This document shows, piece after piece, positions 1-11,924 of a DNA stretch of 64,000 nucleotides. The first letter of the stretch is position 1, and every line of letters begins with the position of its first letter. This stretch comes from Paragonimus westermani (taxonomy: Eukaryota; Platyhelminthes; Trematoda; Plagiorchiida; Troglotrematidae), in the NCBI GenBank assembly GCA_008508345.1, contig QNGE01000748.1, forward strand, positions 168,383 through 232,382, read 5' to 3'. The notes below the pieces were generated by a model, which was not told the DNA's origin, searched no databases, and worked only from the letters and a program-made list of their open reading frames with translations. The position numbers and the translations under genes were made by a program.

Positions 1-3000
1 AACTAGACGGGCTATATTCTGTATATCTTCTGGTTCTACGAATCACACCTGGTGTGTAACATCAGTTGGTAATGTTATTGCAGTCACAAGCTGAAGCAAA
101 ACTTTGTTGTCATTTGTGCCTGTTTAGCCCAAACGAGGATGGTGAGGTTGACGAAATCGAACTCTCAACCACAGCCAGTAAACGCCAACAATATTCTTTT
201 GTTCAGCTGACGTATATTGTTCAACAACTACTCTGAACTACGACCAAATCTGCACTGGAAATCTTCAAGAAGGAAAACATCAGAAGTTTTAAATCCTTCC
301 AGTATTAGGCAACGATAAAAGAGGGTGTGCCACTAGATTTTAACATTTGATTTACTCCCGTCAGTCGCGATCGTTAAACGAGATTTTATACAATATACGT
401 GTTGCATCGTCAGGACAGGTCAACCTTCGTGCTTTAGACGAGACAAGTAGTTGATATCAATTACAAAGGCAACCCAATGGCTTGAATTAACGGTTTATCC
501 AAGCAGTGCAGGACAACCAGTGGCCATCAGCACTGTCTCCAAAAGCAACTTTGGGTTTTGACTTCTTAGTGACAATTCAAACGAGTTGACCGGTCCAACA
601 GATTGACTTGTGTTTTGACGTGCATTACGATGGATGAAGTCAGATTCATGCTCTGACACCCTGTTATCACTGTCTCCTATGTGATCGCGCGCACCAACCA
701 CTCTGGCCTACATTCAGCGATTGTTTGCTGTAGGCACCGATTTGTTCCGTTAATAAACGTCCGCGCAACTTCAGGAGAACTGGTAGGTTATAGGAGACAG
801 AATACTTCAGTAAGATGTGAAAATAGAGGAGGAAATTCAACCTCAGGGGTATCAGGGAACAATTTGTGAATTATGGTAGTTGTGATATGGTCGTCTTTGA
901 ATGACCAGATCAGAAATACTTGCTTTATCGCAACCGTGCAAGTATCAACTTCGAGAAGTCTTCGCTTGCTGTAGATATTGTCAAAATCCTGGGGCTATCC
1001 GCTTGTGATCTTTCTTGATGTTGCTTCCTTTGCTTGTGAATGGTCAGTGCAGAAATGTCGATCTCCAAGAAACAACGTTGGTGTGAGGCATTGTTTGTCG
1101 GCGCAAATGATGACGACCCCGAGGGATCTTGAAGTGCATTAAGCGTTTTATCGTAACGTTATTTCTTCTGGTGAATGAACTGCCTAGAAAATGCAAGGCA
1201 TCTTTCGATTGCCCTAGATCGATTATTTTCATAATAAGTGTCTGCTTCAGATAATTATGAAAATCCCGCTATAGCGCACTTTTAAACTAAGTCTAATTGT
1301 CTATTTCTTCTAAAAAGGAATGTTGTTCGAACTTTGACTGGCCCGAACAGTTTCCATTGTCTGCTTCGTCATTTAGCAGCACTTGCAGAATTGTAACATT
1401 ATAGACTAAAGTAAATGGCATTTTACTACGACACCACCTACGGATTCTTGATAACTTGCAAAAATCTGCCGCCGATAAGCCGGCATTGAGATTCACAGTG
1501 TGCACCATCCAACTGAGATTACAATCATTTTTGCTTGTCCTACTTTGTAAGTAGAAATGCACCTCGGTTACTTCGAAAACAGTTCACTAGTTTTTGGTGT
1601 GAAGTGTAACAAAAAACCATTTGCCCTAATAAACAATCAGCTCTGGAGGAATTTTTACGAGCTTCTGCACAACCAAAGAGTGTATGAGTGTTTGTAAAAC
1701 TTCTGAGTCATTAATATGAATACTGCTGGCAACACAGCTGTAATNNNNNNNCAACACAGCTGTAATACTGTAGACTCAGTGTAGAGTGAGAGGAAATTAC
1801 CATAAAATTGTTATTTTCCTACAGTTGCATAAGTCCAAACGACGACAGAACGGACTGCGAAAGACCAGGTGACGGTCATCAGTTTTAAGCTATACACTAA
1901 CATGAGAGATAATCTGGTGGTGAGTCATACCTTTTATTGTGTTAAATCGGCTACTAGCGATCGAAGTCACGATATTACCATAACACCGAAAGTGCTATGA
2001 TGTCGAAATCCCGTATCTTCTCGTACCAGCTTCATTTAAATCAAAACCGCATTTATTACATGAAGCCTTTCAGCTCAGCAATGTATTCTTTTTAAATAAA
2101 ACATGTTTTGCATAAATAAACAAGTAGTATGTTTCTCAACGTGATTCTGGCAAGGGACAGTGTAAGTTGTGCAAAGCAATAATGTCATTAGGCAACTTAA
2201 TCAACTTTTATCATGTTCCTTCTTAGCTCACTGGATTGAGAACCTGAAATCAGCTATTTCAAACTAAATCTCAATTTGTATCTTGAATCAGCTATGACTT
2301 ACCACAGTGTCTCCATTAATTCACCTATGAATAGCTGGGATTTTGATTGGCTTTGATTATCTGGAACCAAGAGTCTACGAAATGCTAATCCCCGAAAAAC
2401 CTGCCCAGATTAACACTTGAGAACTATGCGCAAAACTGTGTATCTTCAGGTCTTAATACGTGAAACTGATAACGTTTACCACCGTTGTACTAGACATCGT
2501 GTATTTTTACTCCCTTCAAAGTATTGTAGATTGCTGGCAAACGCGGTGCAATTCGTGCTTTTTATGAAAATGTGTTTTCCCAACCTTACCGGCAGCTCTT
2601 GAATAGTTGAGTCACTTGGGCCTCACACAGTCGAGATCAATCAACGTCCAATTAGAGAAATACACTGAATAAGCACAACTAATTCAAGATCCAGCCAGAT
2701 ATTTGGTAACAATGAGGGTTGTTTTTAGGTTCTCAATCTAATGATATCATAAAGTATGTTGCATAATGGCGATGATTGCTTTTACTCTCTCAAAGGTTGG
2801 CTACGAAAATCCTCAAAAATGTTTACCTTTAGTGGTTTGACTTTCTCTGGCCGTATGGCCTGCACCCTAAACAGTTGCAGGTTTCACGTAATGACACCGG
2901 ATAACGTCCTGTTAGATGATCTCGTCAGCTACCTAACTCGCCCGTCTGTTCTGTCCGCCTCGAAAAAGATATGACAAAAGAAGACCGCTTCTACTGCAAA

Positions 3001-3700
3001 GAATTTTTCAGCCAGCTTTCTTAGATCATTCTGTGAATATGTGATCCAATCTTTCCTTGCTGAACGCGCTGATAATGCTTGCGAAGTGGAAGTTGTTTTC
3101 GAAAAGTAAGCCCGCAAGTCTCTTTTTGAAAAGAGCGAAACCGATTTTCTGTTAGCATGGGTAGAATCCTCAGATTTTTTATGCACTAACGAGTCATCAG
3201 TACTCTAACCGCCATACAAACACTGCTCAGAGCACAGAGCCGGTCATGGGAGAACCATAGATTAGCACTGAGACTCCCGAAAGCTATTTGTCACGACAAT
3301 CGGCATTTGCTCATCTGCGTCGCGTTGTGAAGGTCACCGACCAGCTGCCCTTCTGAGCACATGGGTTACAGCAGCAGCACATACATTGACACCGGATGAC
3401 CTCATCAACAGGGTCAAGTGAATGTGATGTTATCGCTTGATGATCAGTATCAGACTGAAGAGAAACATGTGAAGTGTAGTGAGGACAGGAGGTTGCACTA
3501 TTCTACTCACATCACCACCATTCAGTAGTGAGGTGAAAGCATGGATTTCAAAAACGAAATGGCCTCGGGACCAATACGGGAAAGACACGAGTAGGATCAC
3601 TGGAGTGCGGCATCGCATAGAATAGCTCTTGCCACACGAAAAAAACTGAGAATTGGCGTCCTTAGCGAGCGAGACTTCCTGAAATAAGTGTCATGTGCAA
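1..3700. other. no recognisable gene
   Basis: I see only short open frames on both strands and none shows a domain I recognise. The longest, about 85 codons on the minus strand near 2929-3186, is charged and has no family signature. The region contains a small run of unknown bases at 1745. It is probably intergenic or old repeat sequence. Confidence 0.5.
1745..1751. other. assembly gap (7 N) flanked by a 15-bp repeat
   Basis: Seven N lie between two identical copies of CAACACAGCTGTAAT (1730-1744 and 1752-1766). Identical sequence on both sides of a short gap usually means two contigs ended in the same bases and were joined without merging. Confidence 0.9.
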
Positions 3701-3799
3701 ATGAGTGTTTTTCGTAGTCCTGTTGAAACGCATAACCCGTGTACCGGTTTTCCGAACCAATAACCCTTGCGCCACCTGTGTCCTCAGTAAACACAACTG

Positions 3800-4860
3800 G
3801 TGCTACGACCAGGATTGGAGGATGGAGATCCCGTGGACGCGGCCGTTTGCTGATGATGTTCCGAGTTTCCTGGAGAACTTCGAGGACGTGGCGGAGGCGG
3901 TCGAAGTCAAGGCGTACCAAGCGAAGCTGGTCGAGGGCAGGGCGATGGCGGCGCTGAATGCTGTGCGACGGGGTCCTAGGAAGCTGAAGTGGGCCGCCGC
4001 GAGGGAGGCACTGATCACCGGGCTCAACGTTCCCACCGATGCCATGGGGCACTGAGGCGGTTCAAGGGCGCCCGGATTGGACCAGGAAGCGACGCCCTTG
4101 TTTAAGTAATGTCCCTGCGGACAGCGTTGTCAAGAGCCCTGTAATCTTTGAAGCAGGACTCAGAACAATGTATCTTGACAGAACATTTCTCAGAGGAATA
4201 CCACCAACAGTCCGAGGTAAACTCAGGGTGGCTCTTGTCGCACATCCGATGACGCTAGAACAGTTGGCTGATACACCTCGACATTGCTGGCAGAAATCTC
4301 CCCGATAGTCAACAAGTTGAAGACAAGCGAACCGAGTGAACTGAATGACCTGCGAAGCGCAGTGGAAAGCCTGAATCAGGAACTGCGGTTTTGAAGGTGA
4401 AGAAAGAGTAGAGCCGTGGCAACATCTGTTACAGATGCGGAAGACGTAGACACTCGGCAAGAAAAGGTCGTACTTAGATAAACGTTTCGTCGATTGTACT
4501 TTGTTTGGAAAGGGGATCCGGTAATAGGGGCGGTTGATAAGACAGCACTTCAGGCTAGGTTAGAAGTCGATTGTAGCTTAAAGTACTGTTTGATTGACAC
4601 AGGGGCCGCGATTTCATTGATTGGGCAGAGGGCAGTAAAGATTGTGTAGCCGTGTATGATGGTCTTTCGAACGGTCGGTGGGTTTACTCTCAAAGTTAAC
4701 GGCCTGACAGAATGTGGTGTCCGAATCAATGGTCAGTTTTCCGCTTTTCCCCGGACACACGTCAGACTATCTTGGGGCAGGTTTTTTGGCCGCGATTCAT
4801 TTGAAGCATGATAAACTCGTAAGGACGTATGGGTAAGTTCCATTATTGAGAAAGCGTCAG
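3800..4860 (+). mobile_element. degenerate Ty3/gypsy LTR retrotransposon: gag, zinc knuckle, protease
   Basis: The plus strand carries Gag-like frames from about 3820 to 4305: an acidic, helical stretch, then after a frame break a segment with LRTMYLDRTFLRGIPP and HPMTLEQLAD, typical of fluke gypsy Gag. A zinc knuckle follows at 4427-4460 (C-x2-C-x4-H), but the fourth ligand, normally Cys, is replaced by Gly. A retroviral-type aspartic protease comes next, with the active-site DTG at 4596-4604 inside LIDTGAAISLIG. Its C-terminal half near 4790-4850 is shifted to another frame. I find no reverse transcriptase, integrase or LTRs after 4860, so this is a truncated, non-coding remnant. The Gag segment is more GC-rich than its surroundings. 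Confidence 0.7.
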
Positions 4861-7150
4861 CCGCAGCCTGAACAAGTTGAAACGAACGCACCCAGAGCCA
4901 TACCGATCTGTGATAATCAGCTGCTGAATAGCGGTGGTGTAAGTAGTGTAGTACAACCGCTTATCCTCATTACAGTAGTTTGTTGACCGGTGACTTTTAC
5001 ACAAACAGTTACCACTCAAAAAATGCCGTATGAAATTTTATCTGTCCTCCATTGTATCTACCTCAATAACACCGACTTGTAAGGTTAAACCGGCCGCTAA
5101 TTGAGAGTACCATTTTCGTCTTAGCAACCCCAGTGGACATAAATTTAATACACTGTTTATGACAGCTTTGCGATTGGTAACTTTAAAACTAGACATAGGC
5201 TGACGACTAACGCCTCGATCTCAACTTTGTTCTTAATGTCTTGAAGGGCTATAAATGTTGTAGGATCCCACGTGCAACGTGATGATATATGGTAGTACAC
5301 CGATGTCAGGTTAGTAGTATTCACAGGTATTTTGGGTTAAATAATGGATGGGAACAACAAGCCTCACATTTACATGTGAGTTACCTCATAACGGTGCTTC
5401 AGTCAAGAATTTTGCCGTTGCACCGGACACCGTTCATTGTCGTCTGAGTATAGACGTTCACTTCACGTGGAACACAACCTACACTTGACCACAGCATTCC
5501 CATAGGCCCATCGGCTGGCCCACTTCAATAAATGTATTAGCCTCACATTTTGTGCTTATTAGGGCTTGTCTGTGATATATACCCTCGTCCGGAACTAAAT
5601 CTGTACTGTGACCCTCGTGCTTATGAGACTAACATGTTAACCATAAAGTCAGTGACTTCATCATAACCACGAAAATCTCTTATGCTTATCGCCCAGTTTA
5701 GCTGATCATTTCGAAGGAAAACTAAGCAGAACCGCTTGATTCAATCTTATCGCTAACCCTGTGATCAAGACTCTTCGGCTGAGTTGGGGTTACTGTCTTC
5801 ATAAAACCAGCCGGGCATGAGTGAACTTCTTGGTAAAATTTTGGGGATAGGAGTTAATTTTCGTGTCTTATCTGATACTGACTGCTGACAATACGGCAAC
5901 CAATTTCCAGTCGTGAATAATGTTTGTTACCCACATCAAATGCATCTATTCCTGCAGAGTTGTGACTCACAAAACAACTGGGCGCAGATATTAAATGAAG
6001 AGCATGTTTACATGTCCAAACGATCAGCTTACGCGAGTGAATTTCGTGTGAATTTCGCCAATTCATGCCTTTAAACAAATGCCCCTATATAAGCCCACAT
6101 CATGTTCATGCGATGAGCTTGCTGCCCACTTGGTGCATGAAAGGTCCTGTTGCATTTCTTAGGTCAGCTGGACAGACCATAAGCCGAATTCCCGCTTTGG
6201 GTGTCAGTCGGGAAGTGTTAGGATTGTCCATCAACATTTTAGTGCATCTTGTAGTCAGCCTAGTACCCGGTGTACACAAGGTTAGTTTCTGTCCAACAGA
6301 AATCTCGCTTGGTTTCATGAGGGCTGGCTCTAGAACGTGTGCTATCTGTGTGTTACATTTGACTGTGGGATGTACTTAAGGCAGACAAGTGGTATTTTTA
6401 CATCTTTTCTATGATAGGAAGTATCTCATTTTTATTCGCGTTGAATCAATAGGAAGTCTGTTAGGTTCGTTCCACGACAAAATGTCATTCCCACCCTGTT
6501 TAATATGCCTCCACACCTATCACTGTGTTACACAACAGGTCCTTAGGCGATTTCATCGAAGCAATCTTCTCAGAAGTCAGCGGTGTCATATGACCATTTG
6601 CTTCGTCTTTCACAATTGGCACCTTCGAAGTCAATTCATAGCCCCATTGTTGCTCGCACAAACGTCAGTAGATATGCTTTTCCACTGTCGAGTCTAAAAA
6701 ATGGCTCTTCGGCTCATTGGGTTTCACTTTTATAACCAATCTTCAACTCTCCAGCATCGCCATCTTCATGGAACACAAAAAGTGAACCGCATTCAAGTCA
6801 ACCATGCTAACAGTGAAGTTGGCCAAAACGTGAAACCATCTAGTAAGAAGGATTTGGTATAATTTAAACACACGTGCACATGTTGCCCCCAACTATGGGG
6901 TAAATAACTTCTGACGCATGAATACTCCACAAGTACAACAAGAGTGGGGGTGTTAGTTGAATATACCGTTGCGAAAGGTGGCCGAGATTAACGTGTCAAA
7001 TCGCGTGAACCAAATGAGTGTTCACTACTGAACGATAATTGCTTAATTGAATAAGCCGTGAAATGTTTTGATGTTATCTAACCAGACAGCCTCAGTCAAC
7101 CACTTGGTAAGCAAGATAAGTACTGTGGACTGATCGTGTTTGCGTGTGCC
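4861..7150. other. no recognisable gene
   Basis: Only short frames without domains. The two overlapping frames at 6065-6379 (+) and 6106-6318 (-) are shadows of each other and neither matches a family I know. Could be gypsy remains past recognition. Confidence 0.4.
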
Positions 7151-7159
7151 CCAGCCACC

Positions 7160-8070
7160 GTGGATGTTCTCGGATTAGTTTCGAAAGCTGTCTTGACTTT
7201 CGACCAATAAACCTGCTCCACAAGAACAGACGGATGAGTAGATACACAGAGATGAGGTCTGAACTGTCATTCCATCTCTGTTAAAAAACCTGAGAACTGG
7301 AGATGTGGTGAGTTGGATACGGAGGTTAGTTGTGACATACGTCTTACTGATTGCCTGGTTGAGCCTATTTGTCAAACATTCAGCGGCACTGTCACGTTTG
7401 TACGCCACTCGAATAAACACATCCTTCTTTCTTACGTCTTGCATTTTAGGCTTAGGTGAAGTTCTGATAATGTTTCTGACGATAAATCGTTCCACATAGC
7501 CGTTATCGAGCAATACTTTCTCCATAAATTCGAGTTCAGTGTATCCGCTGAACAGATTCTGTATGTTCTGTCTGTCAGGTAAGGCACTGGATTTCTCCTT
7601 CGTTTCAGGGGCACAAAAATGTGAAAGTTTGTGTATTCTTGCGATGAATAGTGTCGTCTATCCATCGATCTAAATGAACAACTAGCAAGTATATTTGGTT
7701 TTCACCCTCCTCTTCCAATTTAAACTTAACAGACTGGTGGGCGCGACTGAACTTGTCGAGTACGGTGTGCATATTAGTATCCGGGCAAGTGATGATATGA
7801 TACTGACTGAACTGGCTGAGGGCAGACTGAAGTACGGCGCACACAAGCCGAATTACACATCAAGTTGTAGACGTTCTTTCTTACCTTGTGGGCAACAGAA
7901 CTCAGAACCGAGTAAGACCGTCTTGATTGCGACACGATTAATTTGTGAATTGGAAAAGTTGTGTACGTGCCTTTCTGGCTGACTTGGAAATTCTGATTGC
8001 GGCCTGAAAGCGCAGAGACTGCGCCATAGGGAAGCTTGCTTCTTCTGAGTCCGTTTGACAACTCCTTGTT
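7160..8070 (-). mobile_element. Penelope-like retroelement A, 3' half (RT thumb to Cys-rich GIY-YIG start)
   Basis: Read on the minus strand from about 7850 down, three overlapping frames reproduce the order of a Penelope-like element. First comes a palm/thumb segment with VKFKLEEEGENQIYLL and a degraded YRK (RTVYRK-type) region. Then comes the linker with KRNPVPYLTDRTYRICSADTL and LLDNGYVERF. Last is an inter-domain segment with TTSPVLRFFNRDGM ending in the Cys cluster CSCG where GIY-YIG should begin; the catalytic YIGRT stretch is replaced. At least two frameshifts separate these pieces, so it is dead. It lies head to head with copy B (8680-10426). Confidence 0.75.
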
Positions 8071-8680
8071 TCATGAAACATTAGATGATTACCGTTCACG
8101 GTCTGTGAGATTGTTCAGTGCTGATTGTCGCTGTGCAATATTTCGTCCAAGCTTCGAAACTTCGGCTGCAATGAGTATCAAGCTGCTTCGGATAGTAGTG
8201 GTTCAGGGTTACGCTTCTTCTTGCGTACAGCTTGTCAATAGGGTTCCGGGTATTCTTTGGGACCAGTGCAGTCAGTGATGAAGTTGATCGATTATTTCAC
8301 CTCTGTCAGACAACTGATGAAGAACTCGTTGAGCGCCCTAACCACTCTGGGCTCCTTGGTTAATCTCATCTTTTCAGATATGTCCATTACGATAGTGAGC
8401 CTACTGATAATACGACCCCGCAACTACACGGCTTACCAGAATTATAAACCGCAAACCCCACTGTGACCAATCCTCGTGATGGCGGGCTTGTCTTATCACA
8501 AGCTGGCCCAGTTGTTAATGGATGTTTTAAAGCCAGTTCGCAAACCTGTCTCAACAATTTTGTCTGAAAGACATGTTTGAGATATGTTACGTTCTAGATA
8601 ATGCTGATTTGAAAGGAAAAGTTGTGCTCTAACGGTAAACGCTCGCTTTTCACAAATGTACCAGTAAGGGAGACGGTCAA
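8071..8680. other. spacer between two head-to-head Penelope-like copies
   Basis: Short open frames only. It may hold the decayed N-terminal parts of either flanking element, but I could not align it to an RT motif. Confidence 0.3.
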
Positions 8681-8894
8681 TTTTGTTGCTGGTTCATAAC
8701 ATAAAGTTTTATTTCCCAAACAATATCCCGAAACCGTTGACATTATTGCTTACTGAAAATGTCAAATTTTGCTTCCAAAAAACGGGGTATAAACAAACAG
8801 TTGCAATGAGTAGCCCTCTGGGGTCAATTTTACGAGTTATTTGTATCTATGGTTGGGCTCTGCCTCGCGAAAACACCGCATGGCATTGAGATCT

Positions 8895-9108
8895 CTGATG
8901 AGTAGTCGGGGATTTGGTTTATTTTCAAGTTGGGCATCACTCACATTTGATCGCAGCCTTCGCATTCAGATAGACTTACCGTGCACTAGTGACGAGCTCT
9001 AATGAGAGCGAAACTCGAGTCTAGTGCTTCTTTTCGAAAGAGGCTAGCTGGAAAGCCTGTCGGAATGCGGAGGCTGCGATCAAATGTGAGTGATGTTCAA
9101 CTTGAAAT
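8895..9108. repeat. SINE 3' halves in inverted arrangement, inserted in Penelope-like copy B
   Basis: 8895-8979 is the 3' end of the window's SINE family in minus orientation (starts CTGATGAGTAGTCGGGG). 8980-9108 is the hammerhead plus 3' body in plus orientation. The two share the stretch CACATTTGATCGCAGCCTTCGCATTC and its complement, so the unit folds into a large hairpin. It interrupts the RT between the SPLG and VDD motifs, so it is younger than the retroelement. Confidence 0.8.
8983..9027 (+). ncRNA. hammerhead ribozyme (type I), core-mutated copy
   Basis: Stem I is GCACTA / TAGTGC. Stem II is GCTCT-AATG-AGAGC, fully paired. The core GAAA is present, and a short stem III CTC/GAG is followed by the cleavage triplet GTC. 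The conserved CTGANGA box reads GTGACGA here, a C-to-G change at its first base, which should abolish or weaken cleavage. Confidence 0.7.
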
Positions 9109-10426
9109 AGAGCATCTGGATTTATCGACGAAATGTTGACGACATAATCACATTTGCGCAAAGTAAAGAGACAGCAGAAAACCTGTTGGGTTCATTGAAC
9201 TTGTCGTACCCAAACATAACGTTGTCATCTGTGTTTGAAAAAGAAGACACGCGCGGCTTTCTACATATCAGCATCAGGCGACGGAAAGATGGTTCAGTAT
9301 GTCAGTCAATAGATCGTAAGTCCATACAGGGCGGACAATATCTGAATTTCAACAGTTTCTCATTCGTTCAGCACACGCACGTTGGCTCGTTGTCTATTTC
9401 ACAGGGCACTAACTATATGTACGAGTGATCTATTAGATACGTGATAGTCCGATCTCCAATGGTTATCCGCTGGCTTATATTGACATTCACAGCAAGCTAA
9501 AATCAGTGAACCCACAAGAAACGTCTGTCCCGAAGAAACCGGCATACATACAGTTGCTGTGCGGAAGAAAGTAATATGTCTTCCACCGCGATGACTGAAG
9601 CAGGTCAACCAATGGACTCACGCTGCAGGTACTGCGTCTACTCAGTCGAGCCAAGGCACTAGTACCTCCTCACATTAGGGCGCAGGCACCATGCCGTCTG
9701 CCTCACACCGTGTTTACCTGTAGCTGCGGTGACGCTCGGAGCCGTCGTTTCGCCCCCCTCACGTACCCCATCACGCGTCAAGCAGTCTGGTCTAGGTGAC
9801 GCTCACTGTCCCAACCTGCACGTGCGTGTCGACACATTCATCGGCTCGAAAGATCCCTCCCAAAGCGGGACGTACGCATGCATGCAGTCACCATCTCCAA
9901 ACTCAACCGACTGGACGCTCCAACTGAGTGTGACTCGATGCGCTCGATACACCGGCATGCGTGATGCGATTGGTCCCGGATCGGAACAGAGAACAATCCA
10001 GTTGAACAGGACGGGAAATGGGCCAGCCGAGCGCAATCGCATTAGGCCAGTACACTAATCTCAACAATGAAGATCCGAACCACTGGCTTAACCTTTTCAT
10101 TGACCACCGTTGAGATAGCGTTTTTTGATATTGGATACTCAAGCTATCACAGGTAAGAGTTCCAATGCACGTTTACGCTGGTTGTTCCTTGTGCCTCAGT
10201 ATGGAGAAACGCGACCACAAATATTCCGAGGACAATCTGCGACGTGACCGGACGCGACCGCATAAAATGGAGCAAGCCGGCTTCCTCGACCACCAGACAC
10301 CTGCTGGAGACCGGGCATGTAATCGGTCCGACAAACACTTTCCATGTGTTAATCCGTCATCGCAAGCCCGTTCCCTTTAAGCCACTTGAGGTAATGCTCG
10401 TCATACGTTCAAAAGTTAGACAGTGA

Positions 10427-11487
10427 ACCTTCATCTGACCCGGGTTTGATCAATAACAGAGACTGTCATGCGTAACGACTGACGACAGTATGTGAAATGG
10501 TATGATTATATTGCAAAACCCGTCTTCTAATTTCGTTATTCACATTCTTACGTACTGTGTACAATTCTGGCATTCGTGTAGGTTGGGGTCACAAACTAAA
10601 TGTCATCCGACTTAATGATTATCTTTCTGTTATGACAACTCCACCTAATAATGCCATTCGGCTGAGTGCAAACGATGGCAATGTTGATGGAACCTTATTG
10701 AAATCACCCAGCGCAAGATATGCGGTAAGCCTTACCAGTAACACTGCACGCGCCCTACGGGAATCATTTCAATGTCTTTCGAGAGTCTGGACGCAACGAC
10801 TGAAGGGTGTAAGCTGTGTGATGTTTTCCAGATAAAGATTTCGTGTTATCTGACCAGGTGAACATGTAACTGAGCTGCAAGAGAAACGTAAACACAACTG
10901 AAGACAGATGAGCTTATAAAAACCGCGCGTATACGAGAATACCGCTTAACATCACTTCATCATTGTCACGCTGGGCCGGAATACCAGGGACACTGGGACA
11001 AATAATTTCTAAACAAACAAAGACGAGCGTCAGAAGATTAGAGGGTGCGCCGCCTTCCGCTGCGACTAAGGTAAGTAGATAGATAATTGTCCGAACTGAG
11101 CAAAAGCGCAGTGGTTAGAAATAAATCCAGCCCTAAGCAAGTTAAACATAATAGTTGAAGTCTGACTGAACAATACTGCTCAAAGATCATTTATAGGCAT
11201 AATCGACAACAATGAATACACGTAGTAACTGGTGGAAAATACGGTAACCGTAAGCTACCTTAGAAATGGGAACTGGTCACGTTTTGGGTGGTCAATGGTC
11301 GATCGAGTGGTAACTACGACGAAATCAGTTGATAGATTCCGATGAACAAGAACCAGACAGAAAGGTAATCTGAACAGTGGTGTGGAAACAATGACATTAA
11401 ACACGTGGAAGGGACAATACCCGAATGAATATTCAGTGTCCAATGTCCCCATTACAACTGTCTCCACATCAATCTATCTGAATAAAA
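10427..11487. other. no recognisable gene
   Basis: A 92-codon plus-strand frame at 10557-10835 has no recognised domain. A second open stretch at about 11360-11545 overlaps the next ORF in another frame. No repeat family from this window is present. Confidence 0.35.
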
Positions 11488-11919
11488 ATGAACCACGAAC
11501 AACATGCGACAGTTCCAACAATCTGGACAGGTCTACAACGCCACTCCAACAGATATGACGGTATGCATCGCGACGTATTTATCGAACCACGACACATCGT
11601 GGCCCCGAACTCGTTTAAAATGTACACCAGTAAAGAACTGAACTGTCTATTCAGCCACTGGTTGAAAACCAAACCAAACGAAACCGAAGATGAGCAGTGT
11701 CCTACCTTTATCATGCTCTTTCCGTCGCTGATTCACGTCCAGCCGAAGCCCAAATTTCGTAGTTTTGCACCTCACCTGTCGTTTTCTGTATCACGACATG
11801 CTGTTTCCAATGTTACTTTGGATTCGAGCGAAGTCTCTATTTGGTTCAACGGGGTCATCCCTGAATTAGGAAATCCGCAATACTACTTAATGTTTGCGAA
11901 ACAATCAGTGTGGCCCTAA
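11488..11919 (+). CDS. hypothetical 143-aa ORF, possible terminal exon
   Basis: This is an ATG-started frame of 143 codons, immediately preceded by an in-frame stop. It is hydrophilic at the start and ends in NGVIPELGNPQYYLMFAKQ. I do not recognise the protein. A stretch with CPTFIMLFP followed by PHLSFSVS is faintly like the C-terminal half of BPI/LBP-type lipid-binding proteins, but that is only an impression. The stop at 11917-11919 overlaps a canonical AATAAA (11919-11924), unusual for a chance ORF. It could be a last exon of a plus-strand gene, a retrocopy or chance; other frames here are also unusually open. Confidence 0.35.
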   Translation: MNHEQHATVPTIWTGLQRHSNRYDGMHRDVFIEPRHIVAPNSFKMYTSKELNCLFSHWLKTKPNETEDEQCPTFIMLFPSLIHVQPKPKFRSFAPHLSFSVSRHAVSNVTLDSSEVSIWFNGVIPELGNPQYYLMFAKQSVWP

Positions 11920-11924
11920 ATAAA
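11919..11924 (+). promoter_or_regulatory. AATAAA polyadenylation signal overlapping a stop codon
   Basis: AATAAA begins on the last base of the TAA stop of the 11488 ORF and is followed by GTTTTC. Its position supports a transcript end shortly downstream if the ORF is real. Confidence 0.35.

Larger units (their letters stand above)
8680..10426 (+). mobile_element. Penelope-like retroelement B, 3' two thirds, split by a SINE
   Basis: The plus strand reads through the conserved order of a Penelope-like element. An RT segment with VKFCFQKTGYKQTVAM and SSPLGS lies at about 8755-8835. After the SINE insertion comes NVDDIITFAQ with both catalytic aspartates intact (V-D-D at 9135-9143). The thumb with SIDRKSIQGGQYLNF follows at about 9180-9380, then the linker NGYPLAYIDIHSK near 9465. 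The start of the GIY-YIG domain has CSCG at 9719-9730. A C-terminal segment with TRHLLETGHVIGPTNTFHVL lies at about 10280-10400. Frames shift several times, so no protein is made. The stretch 9720-10060 is noticeably GC-rich. Family assignment rests on motif order (RT, long linker, C-terminal GIY-YIG). Confidence 0.8.

Noticed and set aside
3739..3957. Arg-rich 72-aa ORF and the overlapping 151-aa minus ORF at 3597-4052
   Set aside because: Both are shadows of the GC-rich gypsy Gag frame on the plus strand.
8895..8915. CTGATGAG at the SINE 3' end (minus strand) as a second hammerhead core
   Set aside because: It matches the CUGAUGA box, but no GAAA box and no paired stem II follow at the right distance in any copy.
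9729..10058. GC-rich 109-aa ORF as a host gene
   Set aside because: A different frame of the same stretch gives the CSCG start of a Penelope-like GIY-YIG domain; the ORF sits inside element B.
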